From Ypsolopha sequella (taxonomy: Eukaryota > Arthropoda > Insecta > Lepidoptera > Ypsolophidae): a stretch of DNA of 64,000 bases. Below the pieces are notes generated by a model. It did not search any database. It saw only the letters and a list, made by a program, of their open reading frames with translations, and was not told the origin of the DNA. Below, piece after piece: positions 11,225 to 21,695 of this stretch (position 1 is its first letter; every line of letters starts with the position of its first letter). A program made the translations under genes and the position numbers. The stretch is from the NCBI GenBank assembly GCA_934047225.1, contig OW203989.1, forward strand, positions 5,245,977 to 5,309,976, given 5' to 3'.

Positions 11225-12478
11225 AGACGGTATATCGCAGTTCGCAGGGAATTTGTATGTGAAGTTGTACTGTCTGTTCCAAGAAACTTTGTTCCCATTG
11301 TTATTTTTTTCTGCCCTTTTGCTTTTAAGGGTCACATCGGAATGTTACTCATAAATAATAAAAAGCCTTCAGCAAAAAGGCCCTAAGTTAAAATTATGGA
11401 TAAAAATCCGTTGAGTGATTCTCTGGCACGAGTAAACTCACTATATGATAGGCACATCTTGTACCTAGAGATGGTCTTATTTCGATCAATGTGCATTAGC
11501 CAATTTAGCCACGTTTAAAAAAATCTTGTAGAGCTTACTTTGTACACAAAGAACGAATTGCTTCCACATAAAATATAACCTATTCGAAAAACGGTTCATT
11601 TGGCACCCCGTGTGTGGGCACAGATCAATTTAAGGGGTCTCTGAGTGTGGGGCTTATAAAATATCTTCAGTATTTGACGTAGTCAATCCTTTTTGTGGAC
11701 TCCCAGCATATTTTTATTACCTACATGAGAAATTTCTGTCTTTCGTATATTTTGCGGAAGTCTCTCCGGATTTCACTCCCACAGGTTCTAGGCGAACGCC
11801 GCTTTCCATGGGACGGTAGTGGCTAAGCAAACACCCACAAAGTTTTTTTTAAGTAACTATTTTAGCTTTCTCAGCAAATACAAATACAAATTTCTTTATT
11901 AATCCACAAGTAGTTAATGCTTAACAGTTAATGCTTAATATTATTTATCAGTAATTAATAGCATGCACACAGAAAATAAAAAAATACAAATAAGAATTAC
12001 AAAGACAATAATAATAATGGATATGTTGATCGTAGAGGAATATTTAAACTGTTTTTATAGACCCTCTCACCTGCACTGGCCTAAAGAAAGAACGTCCCAC
12101 AGAGTGAAAGTTTAACAATTTGGACACACAAATTGTAATAGGTATTACACCTTATTTAATAGGATGCATTATTATAGTATTATTAGACAAAAGTAACGTA
12201 TATAGTAACGTAATCTACTCGTAATTAAAAAAAACAGCCAAATGAGAAGTTATTTTTCAAGGAATACGTAACAAAATATTGAAAGTTTTAATAACACAAG
12301 TTATTCTCGCGCCCCATGTTTGTTTCGAACAACTAACGACGGAACTTCGCGAGTCGATTGTTTTGCCCAATACTTGCTACAGCTTTAGGATTCCATCAAA
12401 ATACAGAAACCCATATACACAGTATACCCTGGTCTATTTGTCTATTTTTATCTGCGACGTTTCACAATTTCTACTGAA
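11225..12478. other. Spacer with a LINE-like 3' scrap
   Basis: 11875-12020 (CAAATACAAATACAAATTTC, then TTTATTAATCC) resembles the reversed A-rich 3' end of a non-LTR element. The remainder holds nothing recognisable. Confidence 0.35.
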
Positions 12479-13370
12479 CTGATTCAGATAAAATAATCCA
12501 GAATGATAAGGGTTCGAGAAAAAATACTCACTGATAAATTTCCGATACTATGGACGCCGAACGGTAAGTTTACATTGTTTTCTAAATGAACTGATTCAGA
12601 TGAAAAAATCCAGAACAATAAGGCTTCCAGAAAAAATACTCAGAGATAAATTTGCTATAGACGCCGAACGGTAAGTTTACAATGTTTTCTAAATGAATTG
12701 ATTCAGATAAAATAATCCAGAATGATATAAGTTCGAGAAAAAATACTCACAAATAAATTTCCGATACTATAGACGCCGAATGGTAAGTTTACAAAGTTTT
12801 CTAAATGAACTGATTCAGATAAAATAATCCAGAATGATAAGGGTTCGAGAAAAAATACTCACAGATAAATTTCCGATACTATAGACGCTGAACGGTAAGT
12901 TTACAATGTTTTCTAAATTAACTGATTAAGATAAAATGATCCAGAATGATAAGGGTTCGAGAAAAAATACTCACAGATGAATTTCCGATACTATAGACGC
13001 CGCACGGTAAGTTTACAATGTTTTCTAAATTAACCGATTCAGATAAAATAATCCAAAATGATAAGGGTTCGAGAAAAAATACTCACAGATAAATTTCCGA
13101 TACTATAGACGCCGCACGGTAAGTTTACAATGTTTTCTAAATTAACTGATTCAGATAAAATAATCCAAAATGATAAGGGTTCGAGAAAAAATACTCACAG
13201 ATAAATTTCCGATACTATAGACGCCGAACGGTAAGTTTACAATGTTTTCTAAATGAACTGATTCGGATAAAATAATCCAGAATGATATGGGTTCGAAAAA
13301 AATTCTTGTAGATACATTTCCGATAGTATAGAAGCCAAACGGTATGTTTACAATGTTTTCTAAACTTACC
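12479..13370. repeat. 112-bp tandem array, 8 copies
   Basis: The phrase CTGATTCAGATAAAATAATC restarts at 12479, 12591, 12698, 12810, 12922, 13034, 13146 and 13258: period 112 except one 107-bp copy that lost part of the CCGATACTATAGACG stretch. Each unit carries CGGTAAGTTTAC, a perfect splice-donor-like word, on the plus strand. The last copy is the most diverged. Open frames across the array are repeat artefacts. Confidence 0.9.
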
Positions 13371-13374
13371 TTGT

Positions 13375-13938
13375 TCACGAAGTTTTTTAAAAGCTATAGA
13401 TTTATTTTTTGTAACGTATATACCCTGTCCCGTTTATCTACAAAAAGATTTGCTAGACAGACTTGAATTGAGCTTATTGAAAGTGGGGTTTAACGTACCT
13501 TTATTATATCATGCGCTTTTTTATTAGTATTTTATGTTTCGTAAGTTTTCGGAACCATCAAAGCACATCGATAGCTCACACTTGACGGTTTTTTCGTGAA
13601 CAAGTTGGATCATCTATCACTTTCCAGTATGGCCGGTGAGTTTGTTCAAACAACAATGATGAATCGACTAGCTCAGTGGTTCCCAAAGAGTGTGGCTCTG
13701 ACTCTGTCGGTCCACTGAAACATATTTCTTTTTCAGGCTAAGAATTGAACTGAACAGTTTGTTATATATTTTTTTTTTCTTATGTTTTTACTGTCTGCAA
13801 ATCAGTTCGAAGTCTATAAGCAGATCATTTTGAGCGACGCGACGTTAGCGTTTAAAGACGATTGTTCAGTAACATTCGCTAACTTTTTATGAAATGTCTG
13901 TTTATTTGTATGTATATATATTATTATTATTATTATGT
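13375..13938. other. Spacer; possible hAT terminus at 13675
   Basis: CAGTGGTTCCCAAA at about 13675 looks like a hAT (Charlie-type) terminal repeat, but no matching inverted end was found nearby. Nothing else is recognised. Confidence 0.3.
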
Positions 13939-13939
13939 A

Positions 13940-14650
13940 GGTACGCTTTTCAGTCATGGCCCATAGGGACCCGGTCATTTGTAAGGCATTCATGGGGCCG
14001 AAGCCAACATTGAAGAGACCTTTGGTACCATTTAATCTAAATGTGAGATGGCTGCATCCATGGAGGTCTCTCCCTCAATGTTTCATTGAGATACACTGAC
14101 GGACAGTCCCCCACAGTTGCCAAACTATTGTCAGGAAAAAAGCGACTTGGAGTGGGCTATGAGGATGGGATGCTAAATAGGCTGGATAACAGGGCTATGG
14201 AGTGAGATAACGGACATCTGCCTCGAAAATCTCTCACAAATTTAAGTATGGCAGATGGTGACTTGCTGGTTGATAACTAGGGGGCAACACTATGTAAGCA
14301 GCTAATGTTGTCGACAGGTGAGTCTGCGGGGCGCAAGATCCTTATACAGTCAAGTGTCCCCGGCGTTATGACATTTTACACTTCCAACCTGTAGCAAAGG
14401 TTCCGCTCTTGCAACTCCACTCTGGCTGGCTGGTTAAGTAAGCGCAGAGGAAGGGGGTGTTTTGCTGTGTGTATTTTTGTGTGTAAGCGCAAGTGTGATA
14501 GTGTCTCCTGGAGTTAGGGTCCGTGGTGTCGCCACTCACCATTGGCTTGCCACAAGCCGCCCTGCGGTGACTGATTGCACTGGACGTACTGGACATACCA
14601 GAGAGCGGGGGTCGTCACATCCCTACGCCTCTATTATTATTATTATGTAT
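13940..14650. repeat. Unclassified segment between ATT microsatellites
   Basis: A GC-richer block (about 14000-14630) bounded by TATTATTATTATTATGTA on both sides. ATT-type tails are typical of some non-LTR elements in the window (compare 59650-59690), so this may be a truncated retroelement, with the second microsatellite as either tail or target. The two overlapping 76-86-codon open frames show no known domain. Confidence 0.35.
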
Positions 14651-14795
14651 CTATCACACAGCAACGGAGCAACGGATCGAGGTGATTTTTTGCATACAGA
14701 TAGTTTATGGTCCGGGAAGTGACATAGGTTACTGTTTATGCCGGAAAAATGCAAACTACATCAGCATGGGCGAAATCGCAGGCAAAAAAAGCTAG
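14650..14795 (+). mobile_element. Helitron-like 3' end fragment
   Basis: GGTCCGGGAAGTGACATAGG leads to GGGCGAAATCGCAGGC, a decayed hairpin, and to CTAG at 14792-14795 followed by T. The layout matches the Helitron-type ends at 3909 and 47335. Confidence 0.45.
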
Positions 14796-14799
14796 TAAT

Positions 14800-15935
14800 T
14801 TAATATATTCCAACAATTGAAACCACACGTTCTAGAAATGACAAATCAGCAAATCATGCCACGCGAGGTAATCACGATTGTTGCTAGTGTCAAGTTGCGA
14901 TTAATGTGTAAAGTTGCATAATGTGCATGTGCTCCAACCAGCCAGTATTTTATAATACTTATTAGAATATATCTATACAAATGTACAAAACTTTTTGCAG
15001 CTCTTGCTCATTTGCTACCAACTTGAAATATCTTCTAACGGAATTTCACAACAAAAGTCAGCCTTGAATTTATTCTGCTTGGGAAACCCTGGAGTAGCTA
15101 AATCTCAGCAAAGCCCAGTATTCCGAGAAAAAACTTTAGGGCTGTACTTCCTCACACAATACTAAAGACCGCTTAACAACTTGAGTCCCTTCTGAAAGTA
15201 CTTCCTGCAAATAGTAAAGGAATGTGTTTTAAGTTTATAGATGTACATACGGCCATACGCCGATGTATACGTTTTTGTGCGACTATCATCTTTATTCCTG
15301 CGTAGTAAGAACTTCTGATTTACCGTGACTTGTGGGAGACTGTATCTACAGAGTTAAGGCAAGTCTCGTTAGTTTTAGTTTATTTGAACCGCAAAAGGAT
15401 TATGCTAACTTTTAATGAAAGCTATGTGGCAAGGTTTATTCACTCTAACCTCGTAAAGTCGTTATCGGCTATGTGCTACGTCGTAGCAGTATGTTTGAGT
15501 GTAGCATGCTACGGAATATGAAAATTTGTAGTAAACTGTATTCATCTAAGATCTAGCTGGTTCTACGTTTGCATGTGACAGGTGGCTGGATTTTTATTAC
15601 ATATTCTTCCATACGCTTTAAAAACTCAAGGCAAATGACAAAACTTTTTGCAACTTCGGTCATTAGCTACCAAATATTAAAAATGGCTGTTAGTGGAGGG
15701 TTGGAGGATCGTTTTGGAATGAATGAAATGAAATGAAAATATATTTAATTAACTTACACGAATTTTTACAATACATGCGTATAAAACAGTGGTCCCCACG
15801 CTAAGCCTAACTTGTCCTGAATAGATTTATATTTTTTGTTAATTTACTCTGTCAAGGCTATATCTCATAAGATCGCTAGTGATGCGAATAAAATTAAAAA
15901 TACATGTATATATTGCCTTTATCAGCTTGTTTTTT
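14800..15935. other. Spacer with a LINE-like 3' scrap
   Basis: 15720-15830 (AAATGAAATGAAAATATATT, then CAGTGGTCCCCACGCTAAGC) resembles a minus-strand LINE 3' region. The 63-codon open frame at 15330-15521 is not recognised. Confidence 0.3.
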
Positions 15936-15937
15936 TT

Positions 15938-16068
15938 TTGTTTTTTATATATAATCATATAGGTAAATACACATAAAAGAAAAACAATTATGTTATCCTA
16001 CAATAACTGTGTTTTATTTATGTGTATTTACCTATATAATTATATATAAAAAACAAAAAAACACTCTG
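15938..16068. repeat. Foldback element with ~40-bp arms
   Basis: Left arm TTTTTTATATATAATCATAT then AGGTAAATACACATAAA; the right arm is its inverse (TTTATGTGTATTTACCTATA). The spacer is about 45 bp. Non-coding. Confidence 0.6.
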
Positions 16069-16416
16069 TCAAGGCGAGATACATAGCTGTTATAAGGCTA
16101 AAAGTAACCAAGCATACCAATTATGAGGACAAATACCATTTTAAAGAACTAAATTTCAAAAGTATTTGGTTAAAATATTTAAATAAATTGTAAATTTACA
16201 GTGAAAAATAAACAGTGTATGTCACTAAAAATTCTCAAAAATCTCGCTAGCAAAAGCTTATTTTCAAGTAGTTTGAACTTTATAAACATAAACATACATA
16301 AATACTCTATAGTGTGTGCATCAAACGAAAAACAATAAAAAAGAACTATACAAAGTTTAGAAAAATATAGGCAACAATGGGCGGTATTTATTTTGTACAA
16401 CATACATAGGTATATA

Positions 16417-16672
16417 CAACGTGTAACAGAAAGGTGTAACCATATCTGAAGAGCTTATTCAGTCAATGGTATAGAACAACTTTTACTATGGAACAAACCC
16501 TGTATCTCAAAAAAAACAACTTTTTCATAGAAAAATGCAATGCCGCTGCTGAAATGTATGGAAGGGCAGTTTTTTTTTTTGAGATTTCAGGGTTGGCTCC
16601 ATAGTAAAAGTTGTTCTATACCATTGTCTGAATAAGCTCTTCAAATATGGTTACACCTTCTGTTACACCTTG
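16417..16672. mobile_element. Tc1/mariner-type foldback MITE
   Basis: Arms of about 95 bp (left CAACGTGTAACAGAAAGG; right arm inverted: CAAGGTGTAACAGAAGG) share ACCATAT(C/T)TGAAGAGC and AGAACAACTTTTACTATGG. TA occurs on both flanks (16415-16416 and 16673-16674), as expected for a TA duplication. The central ~55 bp is unique. Confidence 0.6.
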
Positions 16673-16984
16673 TATTATATATATATATATATATACTAAT
16701 ACATAGGTATCTAAGAACAAAATATGTTTCTTCAGGAAAGCTATTCAGTATGATCAGCAGACTATGTTGTTTCATGGGTGTTAAGATGCTAACCTTTTTA
16801 CATAAAACGCTGTTTTTTTTTGCGATTTGGTATTTGGCGCTGTAGCAAAAGTTGTCCATATTCATGAGTAGAACAGCCTGCTTGAAGGAAAAGGGTTATC
16901 AAATTAACACTCAGTATTTACAACGGGTATGTATGTATTCAAGTCGAAGGTAAAGCTCGACCGGGTTGCCCAAGAACATGGCCC

Positions 16985-17150
16985 TTATGGTGACATACTT
17001 AAAAAGGGCAATGTCAAAAGTACCTAGATTAGAAGAGCTTGTGTATGACTAGATTAATAGATGTGGAAGATGCGAAAGAGGTTTGTCAGAATCGTAGCAG
17101 ATGGAAATCTGTAGTATCTGCCTGCCCCTCTGGGAGTTAGGCGTGAGTAT
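16985..17150 (+). pseudogene. Non-LTR retrotransposon C-terminal remnant
   Basis: A plus-strand frame from about 17049 reads RLIDVEDAKEVCQN then RSRWKSVVSACPSGS and a stop. The same peptides occur, broken, at 1365-1925, 48005-48145 and 61275-61369. This is the terminal piece of a non-LTR polyprotein; the 5' part is absent. Confidence 0.55.
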
Positions 17151-17269
17151 ATTATGTATGTATGTGCCCACCCACAAATAGCAGCACACACAAGCGCGAA
17201 AGCTCGGTCCGGCACAATTCCACTAAACTTTATAATGAATTTATGCATTTAGTTGTGTTGCACACTAAT

Positions 17270-17273
17270 TCCA
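17270..17273. other. Target site duplication, left copy
   Basis: TCCA immediately before the 5' LTR; the identical TCCA follows the 3' LTR at 24209-24212. A 4-bp duplication is usual for Gypsy integrases. Confidence 0.9.
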
Positions 17274-18276
17274 TGTAATGTTCAGTGTTCAGTTCTGCTA
17301 CTCGCCAATAGATGGCAGTAGTAGTAATACTTTTCGAGTATTCAACTTTTTACGCATGAAAGTGGATGGTAGAAGCAAGTCGAATAAAATAAAATAATCG
17401 GCGGGTAAGCAGAAACGAATGATTCATTTGGTGTCACTGGATCTGAGTTGATCAAATTGTAGAATATTTATAGGATTTATTGCGAAACTAAGATATTTTG
17501 TTGTTATTGTGAAGTTTTGCACGATTACAGTTATTTGAAATAATAAGTGCAATATAAAACATTGTCACGGGGTAAGTTTTTCGAAAATATGTTATTATCC
17601 TAAAGTGATTTACATAAAATCACATTGCAACATTAAAATATGTAATCTGTAACTTACAGCCTTAAAGTAACGCCCCTTTGAACGGATTCCACTTTACTGA
17701 GGAAATTACATGGCCTGGGAATCGATTTCTCCCGCAACGCCATGACCGTTAATAACGGTGTGTGCCCGTGACGTCACCAACCTGTAAGTTACTTTATTCC
17801 CTTTAACTTGCATCCTGTGCTATCGGAGAACTTTGTCTACGGACCTGCTAATAATTGGAACTCGGGATTCTTGAGGGAAATAGCAGCATTGTCAATTCAA
17901 GCAAACCAGAGACCGGATGAAACCCATGGCCATAATAGGCTTATTTATTGTGTGTGTTATAGCAATTAGGTGTTAAGTAAAGTTATTGTGGTCATCTCGA
18001 GCGTCTATGCTGAATCTTAAATAAGACGAGTTAGTGTAGTCAAATTTTTAAATTTATAGTCCGAGAGCCACAGATCTTTTACCTACGTCATTTTGTGTAG
18101 GAATTTATTCTGAGTGTGTAAATCATCCGTGATAATTATTTGCATCTAGAATTAAGTTTTATATGTATTTTCGCTTAGTCCAGGAGCACTGTAAATATAT
18201 TCTACCTAAAAGATAATTGTCTTTTGATTTTTATTAGAACCGAATTCTTCTAAGAAAGGAAACACAAAACATCACA
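17274..18276 (+). repeat. 5' LTR
   Basis: Begins TGTAATG and ends CATCACA, giving TG...CA termini. A TATAAAA box lies at 17553-17559, and 12 bp downstream is a consensus donor-like GGGTAAGT (about 17570). An AATAAA-type signal lies at about 17381, upstream of the TATA box. A pyrimidine-rich stretch ending in TTATTAG (about 18220-18238) could serve as an acceptor, so leader splicing within the LTR is possible but unproven. Confidence 0.95.
17553..17559 (+). promoter_or_regulatory. TATA box of the 5' LTR
   Basis: TATAAAA in the middle of the LTR, suitably placed to start the genomic RNA; the same word is in the 3' LTR at 23485-23491. Confidence 0.6.
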
Positions 18277-18277
18277 A

Positions 18278-18290
18278 TGGCGCCCAACGG
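18278..18290 (+). promoter_or_regulatory. Primer binding site (tRNA-Lys type)
   Basis: TGGCGCCCAACGG starts two bases after the LTR. Its first 12 bases are complementary to the 3' end, with CCA, of insect tRNA-Lys(CUU) as I know it (end ...CGTTGGGCG-CCA). This primes minus-strand DNA synthesis. Confidence 0.8.
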
Positions 18291-18519
18291 CAATAAAAAT
18301 TGAAAGACAAATCTTTATTTAATTTAACTTTATTTTCGTGCTTTAATTTTTTTTTTTTTTTCCTTTTTCTACTTAATTTAAACTTTTGGTTTGTTAGATA
18401 ATTGTTTCTTCGTTTATTTTATAAGTGTAGCCTTTTGATTTTGAGAAGTTGGTGACAAAAATTTCACTATAAATTTTATTAAAATATTGTGTAATTGACG
18501 TTCTTTGTCAGGGTTAATA

Positions 18520-19989
18520 ATGGAGGTCAATTGTTTATTAAAAGATGAACTGGAGTTTGAATTGGCATGTCGCGGCGTTTATGACTTGGCAAATATTAAC
18601 ACAATGAGAAAAGTTCTCAGGGAAATAATAGTCAAGGAAAAACAGGGTCTATCATCAATAAAATTTGAGACACCGGAATATTGCATTAGTGATATAAACT
18701 CTCAGATAATTACTTGTGAAGACAAATTAAAAATAATTTCACTCAATTTATCAGAAATATCGGGTAAACCAGATCGAAATAGTATCAAACGTATACATTC
18801 TCGCTTGCTTCACCTGAAACATCGTGCTAAGCTTTTGATTCCAATAATTAATGAACACGTCAATAGGCACGCAAAAATTTGTACGGACATTGACGATTAC
18901 TTAATGACATTAACGTCATTAAAGGACATGGAGCATGATGAAGATAATGGTCAGTTATCAGAGAAAGAAAAGGAAATTCTCCAACAAACTTTAGGAGAGG
19001 ATGCCTCAGAAGTTATAGCTGCATTGGAGAGTAATACAGTAGATAAAGAATTTATCGAACAAACCTCTTCCCATTCAAAAAATCTTTCAGGGCGTAAATC
19101 ACAAGAGCCAGAAGTTGATAGACGAGCAAATTTTATGAGAACTTCAACTGTCAATCAATTTGAACAGCCGAGAAAATTAGTTCCAATTAAGGACTGGGGA
19201 ATAAAATTTACCGGGAAAGGCACTTTTAGTGTAAACGCTTTTCTAGAACGTATAGATGAAATAAAGGGTGCTCGCAATGCAAACGATAACGATTTATGGA
19301 CATATGCCGTAGATTTTTTTGAAGGAGATGCTCTTATTTGGTTCCGTGCAAACAGAGATTGTACAAACAACTGGCAGGAACTAGTAGAATTGCTTCTTCA
19401 AGCTTTTCAAAGTCCGTATTACCAGGAGGAGTTATTGGAGGAAATTAACAGAAGAACGCAGGGACGGGAAGAAAAAATAGACATTTATATAGCAGTCATA
19501 CAGAACATGTTTAGGAGACTGCCATCCAAGATTTCAGAGTCTCAGAAACTATCCATTCTACTCAAAAATATTCAACCCTATTACCAACGGGCTGTTTGCA
19601 GGGATACGTTCCAAAGCGTTTCAGAGTTGAGTTTAGTACTAAGGATATTAGAACGGACCAAACAAAACTGTGAAAGATTTAAGGAACCGGTGAACACTAT
19701 TAATACTTTAGAACCAGATTTAGCTTATCAAGGAAGTACGACTTCAGAAATTGCAGTTATTGGATCAAAGGTACGACAGAATTATAATGGTCGAGAATTA
19801 TCAGGCATTAAATGCTGGAACTGCAGATCAATTGGTCATACTTTCAAAGAATGTACAATCCCAAAACAGAGGTTGTTTTGTTATCGATGCGGAAGGTTTG
19901 GCCAAACATCAAACAGATGTTCTTGTAAATATCCGGGAAACGAAAAAAGGGAAGACATTATACATGCCGAATGTCCTCCAAGGAAATAA
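18520..19989 (+). CDS. gag: Gag polyprotein of the Gypsy element
   Basis: 489 codons from the ATG at 18520, chosen because upstream in-frame codons offer no other ATG. The protein forms the particle that packages element RNA. An N-terminal charged helical region and a middle capsid-like region (about residues 220-400, including GTFSVNAFLERIDEIKG and an aromatic stretch around ALIWFR) are followed by two zinc knuckles: CWNCRSIGHTFKEC from residue 432 and CYRCGRFGQTSNRC from residue 454. The frame is intact. It overlaps the pol frame, which is one base back (-1); the pol frame is open from 19929, so a -1 shift between 19929 and 19989 would make Gag-Pol. The A-run at 19943-19948 is a candidate slip site but not a textbook heptamer. 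Confidence 0.9.
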   Translation: MEVNCLLKDELEFELACRGVYDLANINTMRKVLREIIVKEKQGLSSIKFETPEYCISDINSQIITCEDKLKIISLNLSEISGKPDRNSIKRIHSRLLHLKHRAKLLIPIINEHVNRHAKICTDIDDYLMTLTSLKDMEHDEDNGQLSEKEKEILQQTLGEDASEVIAALESNTVDKEFIEQTSSHSKNLSGRKSQEPEVDRRANFMRTSTVNQFEQPRKLVPIKDWGIKFTGKGTFSVNAFLERIDEIKGARNANDNDLWTYAVDFFEGDALIWFRANRDCTNNWQELVELLLQAFQSPYYQEELLEEINRRTQGREEKIDIYIAVIQNMFRRLPSKISESQKLSILLKNIQPYYQRAVCRDTFQSVSELSLVLRILERTKQNCERFKEPVNTINTLEPDLAYQGSTTSEIAVIGSKVRQNYNGRELSGIKCWNCRSIGHTFKECTIPKQRLFCYRCGRFGQTSNRCSCKYPGNEKREDIIHAECPPRK

Positions 19990-21695
19990 TGAAGGCATCT
20001 AACAACGGCGACCAAGATGAATGGCACGATTGGTTGAACTTAGTTTCCCACTATTTTAGAACTGGGGAAATGTGTTGTGTGAAACAAATGTCTCATGATA
20101 ACCGTTATTATGCAGTGGTAAAAATTTTAGATAAATCTTTTGCTGGTCTGCTGGATTCTGGCGCCACCTCTTCAGTCATTTCAAAGAAATTGTGCTTAAA
20201 ACTTGTAGCGTTGGGATTTGTAATTCAGGACATACACATGCTTAAACTTACAACGGCAGATGGTACTTCTCATGAGATAACTTCAGTGATACACTTACCA
20301 GTTGAATTTATTGATAAGTATAATGTTGTAAAATTTTACATCATGGACAACGTTAACCATGATTTGCTTCTTGGCATGAATTTTTTCGAGGCTTTTGATT
20401 TATCAATAGCAGTGAACAATGATAGTGTAAAAGGATTTACTGTAAGAAAACCGGAAGATGTAGAAATGTTAGCTGTTAATATTAAAAATTCAGTAATATC
20501 TCGTCATGAATTAACAGTTAATCAAACACGGGAGTTGGAAAGAGTTATTGAAGAAATGAAAACATCGATTGGTGTTGGATTAGGGAGAACTGATCTTATA
20601 GAGCATAGGATTGATACAAGTGACCATCTACCAGTAAAGCAAAGGCAATATCCATTTGCACCACCAATCATGAAGGAGTTGGAAGCAGAAATTAAGGATA
20701 TGTTAAAAAATGACGTAATTGAACCTTCATATAGTTCATGGCAATCTCCAGTTTTATTGGTCAAAAAACCTAACGGGAATAATAGACTTTGCTTGGATAG
20801 CAGGCAACTCAATAAAGTTACGAAAAAAGATTCTTATCCATTACCCAGAGTCTCAGCAGTACTGGATAACTTAAAAGAAGCCCACTTTCTATCAACCATT
20901 GATCTTAATTCAGCATTTTGGCAAGTGCCTTTAGAATTATCCAGTAAAGAAAAGACTGCTTTTGGTCTGGCTGGGGTGGGTCTTTTCCACTTTAAAGTAA
21001 TGCCATTTGGTTTAAGCAATGCCAGTCAAACTCAGCAAAGGCTTATGGACAGATTATTTCCACCAGAATATGAAGGAAAGATATTCGCATACTTAGATGA
21101 CATAGTAATTTGCAGTAAAACATTTGAAGATCACATGGCTTCCCTGCTTTGGGTCAAGACACAGTTGAAAAATGCTGGTTTAACTGTCAACATGGAGAAA
21201 TGTCAATTTGCCCGCTCATCCTTGAAATATCTTGGATATATCGTAGACAAAGAGGGACTGCGCACCGATCCGGACAAAGTAAAAGCAATTATTGATTACC
21301 CAAGACCATCTACGTTCACAGAACTTAAGCGCTTCATAGGATTGGCCAGCTGGTATAGACGTTTTGTTGAAAATTTTTCAATTGTAGCTGCACCTTTGCA
21401 TGATCTTACTAAAGGTGGAAAAAAAGGTCGAAAAATTCAATGGAATGATAAAGCAGAAAAAGCGTTTATGAATTTAAAAACAGCTCTTACTACTACACCG
21501 GTGCTGAGTTGTCCTGACTTCACTAAAGGATTTAAAATACAATGCGACGCATCAAGCAGAGGAATTGGTGGTGTTTTAGTCCAAGAAATAGACGGAAAAG
21601 AAAAGCCCGTTGCATACACCAGTCGGAAATTATCGGAGGGAGTCAAAGTATTCTACGTCAGAAAGAGAATTACTCAGTGTAGTGCATGCAGTTGA
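19971..21695 (+). CDS. pol: Pol, first part: protease and reverse transcriptase
   Basis: 574 codons from the first ATG of a frame open since 19929; translation probably enters by frameshift from gag rather than at this ATG. The aspartic protease active site is DSGA from residue 62. The reverse transcriptase has the first catalytic Asp in FLSTIDLNSAFWQV (D311) and YLDD at residues 374-377, with LPLRV-type motifs and the LGYIV and FIGLASWYRRF signatures downstream. The frame enters RNase H (IQCDASSRGIGGVL) and then goes out of register at about 21636-21640, ending in unrelated residues at 21695. Length and motif order match Ty3/Gypsy pol. The shift separates RT from most of RNase H and all of integrase. 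Confidence 0.9.
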   Translation: MSSKEIMKASNNGDQDEWHDWLNLVSHYFRTGEMCCVKQMSHDNRYYAVVKILDKSFAGLLDSGATSSVISKKLCLKLVALGFVIQDIHMLKLTTADGTSHEITSVIHLPVEFIDKYNVVKFYIMDNVNHDLLLGMNFFEAFDLSIAVNNDSVKGFTVRKPEDVEMLAVNIKNSVISRHELTVNQTRELERVIEEMKTSIGVGLGRTDLIEHRIDTSDHLPVKQRQYPFAPPIMKELEAEIKDMLKNDVIEPSYSSWQSPVLLVKKPNGNNRLCLDSRQLNKVTKKDSYPLPRVSAVLDNLKEAHFLSTIDLNSAFWQVPLELSSKEKTAFGLAGVGLFHFKVMPFGLSNASQTQQRLMDRLFPPEYEGKIFAYLDDIVICSKTFEDHMASLLWVKTQLKNAGLTVNMEKCQFARSSLKYLGYIVDKEGLRTDPDKVKAIIDYPRPSTFTELKRFIGLASWYRRFVENFSIVAAPLHDLTKGGKKGRKIQWNDKAEKAFMNLKTALTTTPVLSCPDFTKGFKIQCDASSRGIGGVLVQEIDGKEKPVAYTSRKLSEGVKVFYVRKRITQCSACS

